64,000 bases of DNA from Chloroflexota bacterium (GTDB taxonomy: Bacteria; Chloroflexota; Limnocylindria; Limnocylindrales; CSP1-4). The position numbers were made by a program, and so were the translations under genes. The notes beneath the pieces were generated by a model that saw only the letters and a list, made by a program, of their open reading frames with translations, did no database searches and was not told the DNA's origin. Position 1 is the first letter of the stretch, and each line of letters opens with the position of its first letter. Below, one piece after another: positions 38,201 to 46,851 of the stretch. Where the stretch lies: the NCBI GenBank assembly GCA_016191345.1, contig JACPOU010000051.1:17485-81484 (forward strand). Reading direction: 5' to 3'.

Positions 38201-39929
38201 CGAGATCAAGATCGCCCAGGGCTCCAAGCCCGGCGAGGGCGGCCAGCTCCCGGCCCGGAAGGCGACGGCCTACATCGCGGCGCTCCGGCGCGGCCAGCCG
38301 GGCCGGGCCTACATCAGCCCGCCGCCGCACCACGACATCTACTCGATCGAGGACCTCGCCCAGCTGATCGCCGACCTTCGGGCGATCAACCCGGCGGCCC
38401 GGATCGGCGTCAAGCTGGTCGCCTCGCGCGGCGTCGGGACGATCGCCGCCGGGGTCACGAAGGCCGGTGCCGACTACATCCACCTCGCCGGTGGCGCCGG
38501 CGGGACGGGTGCCTCGCCCCTCAGCTCGATCAAGCACGTCGGCGTGCCATGGGAGCTCGGCCTGTCCGAGGTCCACCAGGTCCTCCTCTGGAACGGGCTC
38601 CGGGACCGCGTCGCGCTGCGGACGGACGGTGGCCTCCAGCGCGGCCGCGACCTGCTCATCGCCGCGCTCCTCGGGGCCGAGGAGTTCGCGCTCGGGACCG
38701 CGGCCCTCGTCGCGATCGGCTGCGACATGGCCCGCCAGTGCCACCTCGACACCTGCCCGACGGGCATCGCCACCCAGCGCGACGACCTGCGGGCCAAGTT
38801 CACTGGCAGGCCCGAGCAGGTGGAACGGTATGCGACCGCTCTCGCCGAGGACCTGCGCGTCGAGCTCGCCGGCATCGGCGCCCGAAGCGTGGGGGAGATC
38901 ATCGGCCAGGCGGCCGAGGTCCTGCGGCCAGTGGTCGCGAGCGATCGCGGCCTCCGGCGCGTGCTGGCTGCGCCGCGCTGGACCGCCTCCCTCGAGCGCC
39001 GCGCCGCGCCCGCAAGCGCCGCCCGGGTCGTGGCACGGGCGCCGGCGTCGCCGCTCGAGACGCGCCTTGCGGCCGCGCTCGTCGGCCACGGCGCCGTCCG
39101 CCTCGACGGCCTCCGGATCACGACCGCGGAGCGGTCATTCGGCGCGGCGCTGACCGGGGCGGTGGAGCGAGGCTCGATCCGGATCCCGATCGACCTGGGC
39201 ATCCGCGGCGCCGCGGGCCAGTCCTTCGGCGCATTCCTCGGGACCGGGATCACGATCCGGCTGGCCGGCACGGCCAACGACTACGTCGGCAAGGGCCTGT
39301 CGGGTGGGACGGTCATCGTCGCCCCGGACCCGGATCTTCCCGCCGCTCACGGCACCCGGCCGCCGGCCGTCGCCGGCAACACCTGCCTCTACGGCGCGAC
39401 CGGCGGCCGGCTCCACGTCGTCGGGCGGGCCGGGATGCGGTTCGCGGTCCGGAACGCCGGTGCCGATGCCGTCGTCGAGGGGATCGGGCCGCACGGCGCC
39501 GAGTACATGACGGGCGGGACGCTGCTCGTGCTCGGGCCGATCGGGGCGAACTTCGGAGCGGGGATGACCGGCGGCCGCGCGTACCTCCTCGATCCCGAGG
39601 GGGCCGCGCGGGCCCGGATCGACGCGTCCAGCGTCACCGCCCGCCCGGTCCGAGCCGCAGCGGACCCCGAGGCCGAGCTGGAGATCGGGCGGCTCCTCCG
39701 GCTTCATCGGGATGCTGGGTCGCCGTTGGCGGCGCAGTTGCTCGCGGACGAGCCGGCGGCGATCGCCTCCTTCTGGGCCGTGGAGCCGCTCGCCGCCCCG
39801 GACGCCACGGCCGAGACGGCGTCCGTGCCCGTGGTCCGGGCCGCGCCACCGCGGCTGCCGGCCCGCACGATCGGCCTCGAGACGCTGACGACGGCTTCCG
39901 CCTCGGAGGCCAGCGCCGTCGCGTCATGA
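35220..39929 (+). CDS. gltB: Glutamate synthase large subunit
   Basis: [10 protein letters not shown] (GATase), [73 protein letters not shown], C-terminal glxGGTVIV repeats. Confidence 0.96.
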   Translation: [1569 protein letters not shown]

Positions 39930-40001
39930 CCTCCGGAGGCCATCCGTCCCGATCGTGATGCGGGCCGCGGCCGTTCGTCGTCCGGCTGCAACCCCGCATC
40001 G

Positions 40002-40370
40002 ATGGCGGCCCGCGACCCTCGGCAACCCGATCGTGCAGTCCGGATCCGCTCCGAGGACCCAAATGCCTCCCGGGCCTTCTACACGGAGCTCTTCGGCTGG
40101 ACGTACCCGGCCGGTGGGTTCCCGGGCTACACATACGTCGAGAGCGGCGTGCCCGCCGGCACGATCCCGGGCGGCATCAGCCCCCTCCAGGGCGGCAGCC
40201 CGCTGGTCACGGTGTTCGCGGGCGTCCCGAACGTCCAGGAGGCGCTGGACCGGGCGGTCGCCCTCGGCGGCCGGATCGTGCAGCCGGCGCAAAGCGTGCC
40301 GGGCGTCACGTTCGGGCTGTTCGCGGACCCGCAAGGGCACGTCGTCGGGGTTGCCTCGAACGACGAGTAG
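40002..40370 (+). CDS. VOC family (glyoxalase-like) protein
   Basis: RIRSEDPNASRAFYTELFGWTYP...GVTFGLFADPQGHVVGV. Confidence 0.85.
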   Translation: MAARDPRQPDRAVRIRSEDPNASRAFYTELFGWTYPAGGFPGYTYVESGVPAGTIPGGISPLQGGSPLVTVFAGVPNVQEALDRAVALGGRIVQPAQSVPGVTFGLFADPQGHVVGVASNDE

Positions 40371-40445
40371 CGGCCCCGGTCTCGCGGGCCCGTGCAGCGC
40401 CCCCGGCCGGGGCCGGGAGCACCACGCGGCGGGCAGCGCCGGCAG

Positions 40446-40608
40446 CTGGCCCGGCAGTCCAGATCGGGAGGGCAGGTGCCGTCCCAACTGGCCCGGGAGT
40501 CCAGTGGCCAAGGGGCGGCTCGATGGCGCCGGCCGCTGGCTCGGCCGGGCTGGCTCGCCGAGCCAGCGGCCGACCGATGACCCGCCCTGCTCTGGCCCGG
40601 GAGTCCAG
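40446..40608. repeat. Intergenic cluster: three copies of ctggcccggSagtccag plus a 15-bp perfect inverted repeat
   Basis: Copies at 40446-40462, 40488-40504, 40592-40608; inverted repeat cggccgctggctcgg 40530-40544 / ccgagccagcggccg 40558-40572. Confidence 0.85.
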
Positions 40609-40712
40609 CGCCCCGCGGCCGGCGACGGCGCGAGGGGCGACGATGCGGCGGGAGGCCCCGCGCCAGCCGGCGGCACCGTACGGCGGCCAGGCGTCCGGGG
40701 CATGATGCGACG

Positions 40713-41141
40713 GTGGAGCACCTGCCGCCCGAGGCGATCCTCGCCGACGCCCCGCCGCCGATGCGCGATGTCGCCGAGTGGCTGCGTGGCGTGATCGCGC
40801 GAGCCCTGCCCGGTGCCCTGGAACGCGTTCGGGCCGGCTGGCGGGTCATCGGCTACGACGTGCCGCTCACGCCGCGCCGTACGGTGTACGTCGCCTGGAT
40901 CATGGTCCAGCGCGAGCACGTCCACCTCGGATTCCCCCAGGGCGTCCTCATGGCCGACCCGCGGCGGATCCTGGAAGGCGCCGGGATCACCAAGCGTGCT
41001 CGATGGACCACCATGACGCCCGAAACCCCGATCCCGGAGGCCCACCTCGCTGCGCTGCTCCAGGAGGCGGCTCGCGTCGCGGGTCTGCCGACGGAGGAGC
41101 GACTGGCAATCGCCGCCGCCCGTGCCGGGGACGAGTCGTGA
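40713..41141 (+). CDS. DUF1801-like protein, GTG start
   Basis: VAEWLRGVIARALPGALERVRAGWRVIGYDVPLTPRRTVYVAWIMVQREHVHLGFPQGVLM. Confidence 0.7.
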   Translation: MEHLPPEAILADAPPPMRDVAEWLRGVIARALPGALERVRAGWRVIGYDVPLTPRRTVYVAWIMVQREHVHLGFPQGVLMADPRRILEGAGITKRARWTTMTPETPIPEAHLAALLQEAARVAGLPTEERLAIAAARAGDES

Positions 41142-41668
41142 CCGGCGAGCGTCTCTCCGACGGCGTGGTCACGCTCCGGCCATGGCGGCACGACGATGCG
41201 CCCGCCGTCTTCGAAGCCTGCCAGGACCCCGAGATCCCCCGTTTTGTGCCGATCCCCCAGCCGTACACGCTCGGCGACGCGCGCTGGTTCGTGGACCACG
41301 CGGCGGCCGGGGCGCGCACCGGCCCGAGTGCCCACTTCGCGATCACCGATCCGGCCACGGATGCGGTCCTCGGGGCGATCTCCCGGCACGGCCCCGTGGG
41401 CCATCGTGCCTCGATCGGCTATTGGCTCGCGCCCGCAGCCCGTGGCCGCGGGCTGGCGACGCGCGCGGTCCGGCTGCTCGTTGCGGTGACGTTCGGGACG
41501 ACCCCGACGGTCCGGCTCGAGATCTCCACCGACCTGGCGAACGAGCGTTCCGGTCGCGTCGCGCTCCGGGCCGGATTCCAGCCCGAGGGGATCCGACGCG
41601 CATGGGACATCGATCGCGTCGGCACGCCCACAGACGCGATGTTCTACGTGACCGTCCGACCCGCCTGA
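41138..41668 (+). CDS. GNAT family N-acetyltransferase (RimJ/RimL-like), GTG start
   Basis: VTLRPWRHDDAPAVFEACQDPEIPRF...IGYWLAPAARGRGLATRAVRLLV...NERSGRVALRAGFQPEG. Confidence 0.92.
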   Translation: MTGERLSDGVVTLRPWRHDDAPAVFEACQDPEIPRFVPIPQPYTLGDARWFVDHAAAGARTGPSAHFAITDPATDAVLGAISRHGPVGHRASIGYWLAPAARGRGLATRAVRLLVAVTFGTTPTVRLEISTDLANERSGRVALRAGFQPEGIRRAWDIDRVGTPTDAMFYVTVRPA

Positions 41669-41682
41669 TCCGACCAACCTTC

Positions 41683-41915
41683 ATGCCTCGGCGGCATCGA
41701 ATCGGTGGCGGGAACGCGGCCCCACGCCCGGGTGATGCCTCGGCGGCATCGAATCCGTGACGGGACGCGGCCCGACGCCCGGGTGATGCCTCGGCGGCAT
41801 CGAATCCGTGGCGGGAACGCGGCCCCACGCCCGGGTGATGCCTCGGCGGCATCGAATCCGTGGCGGGACGCGGCCCCACGCCCGCGCCGATGCCTCGGCG
41901 GCATCGGATCCGCCT
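41683..41915. repeat. 51-52 bp tandem repeat array, each unit carrying a gatgcctcggcggcatc hairpin
   Basis: Hairpin cores at 41682-41698 (first base differs), 41734-41750, 41785-41801, 41837-41853, 41889-41905; intervening sequence nearly identical. Confidence 0.95.
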
Positions 41916-42187
41916 CGATGACGGCCGACCGGCGCAGAACGATGTCCCCCACGCATCGCCTGGGCGCGGACGCGGCCCGGATCTGGCCCGCTCCCATGGG
42001 CGAGCGACCGGGCGACGCGCCGGAACACCGGATCGATGTCTCCGGGGCATCGGCATCCATGCAGGCCTGCGGCGCGACCGGCGACTCCGCGGATTCGATG
42101 CTTGGCGGCCATCACGGCGCAGGTTTCCGCGTGCGCCTGCACCCTGACCGGAACCGGCGGCGAAGCCGCCCCTGCTATCGTCCCCGC

Positions 42188-43003
42188 ATGGATGGCGGAA
42201 GCGGGCGGGCGGCGCCACACCGCGAGCAGCGCGCCGGGCGGCCCGGCCCGGTCGACGTGACGTGGCTCGGGCGGATCGCGTATCGCGACGCGTGGGCCCT
42301 CCAGAAGGCGCTCGTGGACGCGCGCGTCGCGGGCGACGTCGCCGACGCCCTGCTCCTCCTCGAGCACGACGCCGTCCTGACGCTCGGCCGCCAGGCGGAT
42401 GAGGCCCATGTCCTGGCCCGCCCGGGCGAGCTCCGGCGCCGCGCGATCGAGGTCCTCCGCGTGGAGCGGGGCGGCGAGGTGACGTACCACGGCCCGGGGC
42501 AGCTGGTCGCCTACCCGATCCTCCGCCTCGGGGATCGAGGGATCCTCCTGCGGCCCCTCGTCCGGGCGCTCGAGGACGCGATGATCGCGACCTGCGAAGC
42601 GCTGGGCGTGGCCACGGTCCGGCGTGACGGCCATCCCGGCTGCTGGGTCATGGAGGGGGGGCGTCCGGCGCGGAAGATCGGGGCGCTCGGAATCCGCGTG
42701 GAGCGCGGCGTCGCCTACCACGGCATCGCCGTCAACATCGACCCCGACCTCCGCGACTTCGAGCTCATCGACCCGTGCGGGATGCCCGGCCTCATCTCGA
42801 CCTCGATCGCCGACGAGCTGGGCCGGAGCGCGGAGCCGCCCTCGACCGAGGCCGTGGAGCGCGCCGCGACGATCTTCGCGGACGCATTCGCCGTCACCCT
42901 CGGCGTCGAGATCAACTGGGTCGCAGCGGAGCGGGTCCGCGCCCTGGCGGGGGAAGCCGTGACGCCGCGGGCCCCGCTTGCGGTCCCCGCCGGGGTGGCC
43001 TGA
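42188..43003 (+). CDS. lipB: Lipoyl(octanoyl) transferase
   Basis: LLLEHDAVLTLGRQAD, VERGGEVTYHGPGQLVAYPIL, RKIGALGIRVERGVAYHGIAVNI, GMPGLISTSI. Confidence 0.94.
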   Translation: MDGGSGRAAPHREQRAGRPGPVDVTWLGRIAYRDAWALQKALVDARVAGDVADALLLLEHDAVLTLGRQADEAHVLARPGELRRRAIEVLRVERGGEVTYHGPGQLVAYPILRLGDRGILLRPLVRALEDAMIATCEALGVATVRRDGHPGCWVMEGGRPARKIGALGIRVERGVAYHGIAVNIDPDLRDFELIDPCGMPGLISTSIADELGRSAEPPSTEAVERAATIFADAFAVTLGVEINWVAAERVRALAGEAVTPRAPLAVPAGVA

Positions 43004-43005
43004 CC

Positions 43006-44001
43006 GTGGCCGCCGGCCTCTTCGAGCTGCGCAAGGACCCGATCACGAGCTGGTGGGTCGCCACGATCGTGGATCGGGAGTTCCATCGCGACCGGTTCGC
43101 CCGCCACGCGAGCGACGTCGACGACGGCGGCGACTGCCAGAACTGCCGCCTCCCCGAAGGCGGCGGGGTTCGCCTGCGCGTCCTCAAGGACTACGCGTTC
43201 CACGTCGTCGGGACCGAGGACGAGGCCCGCGAGCTCGACCAGCGCTTCGCCCAGGTCGCGATGTCCGATGCTCGGGCTGCCGGGAGCTGGCGGGCGATCG
43301 TCGCGCCGCCGCAGGAGCACCGGCCGCTGCACCAGGTCGGCTCTGCGATCGTCGAGCGGCTCGTCACCGGGGCCCGCGACGCGATCGTGACGGCCCGGAC
43401 CGCGAACCAGACCGACTACCTCCAGGTCGTCCAGAACTGGGGCGACGAATCCGGCGCCCGGACCAACCACCTCTGCCTCGAGACATACGACCTGCCGCAG
43501 ATCCCGCACCGGATCGCCGAGGAGCTCGGCGGGGCCGCTCGATTCGTCATCCGGGAGGGAGAGTGCCCGTACTGCCGCCTCGTCCGGGAGGCGACGCGGA
43601 CCCGCGAGCGGCTCCTCTGGGAGGACGCCGACAGCGTCGCCTTCGCACCGTGGGCGTCGCGGTCCGCCTTCGAGCTCTGGATCGTGCCCCGCCGCCACGA
43701 CTCCGACTTCGGGCGGTCATCGGAGACGGACGTCCGCGCCACGGCCTCCGCCCTGCGGCACGTCCTCGCGATCCTCGCCCGGACCCTCGATGGGCCGCCG
43801 TACAACCTGATCCTCCACACGGCGCCGCTCCGGGAGCGCGTCGACGCCACGTACCACTGGCACTGGGAGATCCATCCGAGGCTGCGCGAGATCGCGGGGC
43901 TGGAGCTCGGGACGGGCCTCCCGGTCAACCCGGTCTCGCCGGAGGACGCCGTCGAGGAGCTCCTGGCGAGGGCGGCCGGCACAGTCGAGGCGCCCGGGTG
44001 A
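43006..44001 (+). CDS. Galactose-1-phosphate uridylyltransferase-like (HIT superfamily), GTG start
   Basis: LRKDPITSWWVATIV, CQNCRLPEGG, ECPYCRLVREATR, WHWEIHPRL. Confidence 0.82.
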   Translation: MAAGLFELRKDPITSWWVATIVDREFHRDRFARHASDVDDGGDCQNCRLPEGGGVRLRVLKDYAFHVVGTEDEARELDQRFAQVAMSDARAAGSWRAIVAPPQEHRPLHQVGSAIVERLVTGARDAIVTARTANQTDYLQVVQNWGDESGARTNHLCLETYDLPQIPHRIAEELGGAARFVIREGECPYCRLVREATRTRERLLWEDADSVAFAPWASRSAFELWIVPRRHDSDFGRSSETDVRATASALRHVLAILARTLDGPPYNLILHTAPLRERVDATYHWHWEIHPRLREIAGLELGTGLPVNPVSPEDAVEELLARAAGTVEAPG

Positions 44002-44098
44002 CGGACCCGCGTCACACGAATCCGGATCGCCACGTCCCTCGGTTCGACAGCGCGCGGGCGGTTCCCCGTGCCTCGACGTCTCAGGTGGAAGGGGCACC

Positions 44099-44758
44099 AT
44101 GTTCGGCACCAGCGGGCCGGGGGGCTACGCGGTCGGCAGCCAGGCGTTCGAACGCCCGGCCAGTGGTGCCCCGATGAGCGGGACCTGGGACCACGATACG
44201 GCCGGTGCGTTCGTCGAGACCATGTTCGCGAAGCACCATGGCGAGATCTACGCCTACCTCCTCCGGATGCTGCGTGACCCCGAGCTCGCGGCCGACCTGA
44301 CACAGGACGCGTTCGTGAAGGCCTACCGCGCCTACGACACCCTCGAGAAGGGCGAAAACGCGAGGGCGTGGCTCTACCAGATCGCCCATCGCGTCGCCCT
44401 CGACAATCTCCGTCGCCGGCGAATCGTCCGGTTCCTGCCGCTGACGGGCGATTCGAAGGGCTCTTCGCCGTCGGCCGAGCACCTCGCCATGGACCTCCGG
44501 TTGTCCGGTCCGCTCGAGCGAGCCCTGGCCCGCATTCCCGAGCGCCAGCGCGCGGCGCTCCTGCTCGCCGAGCTGCACGACCTGACCGGCCTCGAGCTCG
44601 CCGCGGCGCTTGGCGTCAGCCACGTCGCCGCGCGGGCCCTCCTGACCCGGGCCCGCCAGAGCCTCCGCGAGGCGCTGGCAGCCGAGAGGGCCGCGGAGGC
44701 CGCGACCGAGGCCGAGCGGGACGCGGCCTACGCCCGTGGCGAAGGCGCCGACCGATGA
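44099..44758 (+). CDS. ECF-type RNA polymerase sigma factor
   Basis: HHGEIYAYLLRMLRDPELAADLTQDAFVKAYRAYDTL...IPERQRAALLLAELHDLTGLELAAALGVSHVAARALLTRARQSLRE. Confidence 0.92.
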   Translation: MFGTSGPGGYAVGSQAFERPASGAPMSGTWDHDTAGAFVETMFAKHHGEIYAYLLRMLRDPELAADLTQDAFVKAYRAYDTLEKGENARAWLYQIAHRVALDNLRRRRIVRFLPLTGDSKGSSPSAEHLAMDLRLSGPLERALARIPERQRAALLLAELHDLTGLELAAALGVSHVAARALLTRARQSLREALAAERAAEAATEAERDAAYARGEGADR

Positions 44759-46734
44759 CCCTGCCGTTCCGTCGCCGCCACCACGACAACGAGGCCTCGC
44801 ACGACCGGGCCCGGGCCATCGCCGAGGCCGCGTTCGCGGCGGAGATGACCCCGGCCGACACGGCGTGGCTGGAGCAGCACCTGGCCGGCTGCACCGAGTG
44901 CGCCGCCGAGCAGGCCGCCTTCGCCGCCGACCGCGAGCTGCTGCGGACCCTCCGGGACGGGTCGCCGGCACCGCCCCGCGACCTCTGGGCCCGGACCGCC
45001 GCCGCGATCGAGCGGGACGCCGGGCATCGCCCGCCGGCCGGCCACCGGCCGTATGGCGGGCCCCGGATCGGCCGGCTCCCGATCGGCGTCCTGTCGGGCG
45101 TGCTCGTGATCCTGGTCGTCATCGGGACCTCCCTCGTCCCGCGGACCGCCCCGCTTCCGAGCCTCACGGACTCGTCCGCGACCTCGATCACCGGCCGGGC
45201 CTCCCCGCCGCCCGAGCCGACGCCCCTTGCCGTCACCGCGCGCGCGCTCACCTACGTCCAGAAGCTGAGCGACGGCTCGTTCGACCTCGTCGTCGCGCCG
45301 ATCGGCTACGTCTGCGCCGACGGCCCGGACGCCTGTGCGCCCCTCGACAACGAGTCCTCGACGCGCATCCGCCTCTCGGTCGAGCCCGAATCGGTGATCG
45401 TCTCGCCCAACGACGACCAGCTTGTCGTCACGACCGGCAGGGAGGGATCGACGTCGGGCGAGGTCATCGTCCTGCCCAAGCCAACGACCGGGCCCACCCC
45501 CGGGCCGACCGATCCGCCCAGCTCGCCGCCATCCGAGGCCCCGCCGACGGACGTCCCGCCGACGGACGCCCCGCCGCCCACCCCGACGCCGGATCCCGAC
45601 CTGACGCCCGTCCCCACCGACGCCGGACCAAGCCAGACGCCGGACCCGGCCGCCGGTCGGGCGATCGTGACCGGCGTCATCGTCGTCGGCGAGACCGCGT
45701 ACTCCGCGAACGGAGAGTGGCTGGCCTTCTCGGCCCGGCCCGTCGACGGAAGTGCGGGCCCGGATCTCTACGTCTGGCGTGTCGGTGACGCGCTCGCGAG
45801 ACCCGTGACGGCGGATCACGCGACGTTCTTCGCCGGCTGGCTCGGCGACCGCATCCTGGCCAGTCGCATCACGCCCGTCACGGAGCCCGTGCCGGGCGAG
45901 CCGGGAGCGTCCGCGGGGCCGTCCGCTTCGCCCGCCCCGACGACGAAGCCGGGCCGCAGCCCCAACCCGGGGTCCGGGAAGCCCAGCCCGTCGCCGAGCC
46001 TCGACGCCTCGGCCTCAGCCTCGGCCTCGGCCTCGCCCGAGCCCACGGCTCCCGTCGAGCGGCACCCCGTCTCGTTCCTGCTCGACCCGCTGTCGGGCGC
46101 GATGACGACGATCGACGGCGTCGACGTCTGGCAGCCCATGGTGGACCTCGAGAGCCGGACCGTGGTCTACTGGTCCGGGACGGTCCTGCCCGATGCCTCG
46201 GGTACGGGCTGGGTGCCGGCCACCGGGCAGCTCCTCCTCGACCGCTGGGTGACGCCCGACCCGGTCCAGCCCTCGCCGGGCCCCGGCGAACCGGGCGGCC
46301 CGGGCCTTCCGCCGAACCCGACGATCCCGGGCCCCTCGGTCGATCCGCTGGCCTCCCCGGATCCAACCTCGCGGCCCGGCCCGGCCGGCGACCCGGAGGT
46401 CCTCGCCGAGGGACCCGTCGGCGGCTTCGACGCCCGTTTCGACCCGGAGGGCATCCGGCTCGCGGTCTGGATCCCGGATCCGGAGAACAGCGACATCGGG
46501 ACCCTTCGCCTGGTCGTCATCGACGCGTCGACGGGCCGGATCGACCCGGCCCTGAATCCCCTCCCGGGCGTGCCCGCGGCCCGCGGCTTCTCGATCGCGG
46601 AGGGCCGCCTCGCGTGGATCACGCCGCCGGGCCAGGATGGCGAAGCGACCCATGTCGACGTTCTCGCCTGGGACGGCAGCGTGTTCGGCCAGGTCCGGAG
46701 CGTCGGGCTGGATCGCCTGCTCGTCGTCCGGTAG
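44755..46734 (+). CDS. Anti-sigma factor-like membrane protein (zf-HC2-like N-terminus, one TM, large Pro-rich/beta-propeller-like extracytoplasmic part)
   Basis: WLEQHLAGCTECAAEQAAF zinc finger; TM LPIGVLSGVLVILVVIGTSLV; TolB-like repeats (ANGEWLAFSARPVDG, DPEGIRLAVWIPD). Confidence 0.8.
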   Translation: MTLPFRRRHHDNEASHDRARAIAEAAFAAEMTPADTAWLEQHLAGCTECAAEQAAFAADRELLRTLRDGSPAPPRDLWARTAAAIERDAGHRPPAGHRPYGGPRIGRLPIGVLSGVLVILVVIGTSLVPRTAPLPSLTDSSATSITGRASPPPEPTPLAVTARALTYVQKLSDGSFDLVVAPIGYVCADGPDACAPLDNESSTRIRLSVEPESVIVSPNDDQLVVTTGREGSTSGEVIVLPKPTTGPTPGPTDPPSSPPSEAPPTDVPPTDAPPPTPTPDPDLTPVPTDAGPSQTPDPAAGRAIVTGVIVVGETAYSANGEWLAFSARPVDGSAGPDLYVWRVGDALARPVTADHATFFAGWLGDRILASRITPVTEPVPGEPGASAGPSASPAPTTKPGRSPNPGSGKPSPSPSLDASASASASASPEPTAPVERHPVSFLLDPLSGAMTTIDGVDVWQPMVDLESRTVVYWSGTVLPDASGTGWVPATGQLLLDRWVTPDPVQPSPGPGEPGGPGLPPNPTIPGPSVDPLASPDPTSRPGPAGDPEVLAEGPVGGFDARFDPEGIRLAVWIPDPENSDIGTLRLVVIDASTGRIDPALNPLPGVPAARGFSIAEGRLAWITPPGQDGEATHVDVLAWDGSVFGQVRSVGLDRLLVVR

Positions 46735-46851
46735 CTCGCCCGCCGAGCACCTCCCGTTCGCTGCCGGGTCCCGGTGCCGGGGCGCACCATTCCCCGTCCC
46801 GACGGCCGTGACGGATCCCCGCGATCGGTCCAGATGCCGTAAGGTCCGGGC

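Noticed and set aside
35118-39089. 1323-aa minus-strand ORF
   Set aside because: Antisense shadow frame of gltB with low-complexity composition
33801-39929. 2042-aa ORF as one protein
   Set aside because: The first about 470 codons are an out-of-frame read through amt; the real gltB start is ATG 35220, where GATase homology begins
41683-41915. CRISPR array
   Set aside because: Inter-hairpin segments are nearly identical rather than unique spacers, and no cas genes are present
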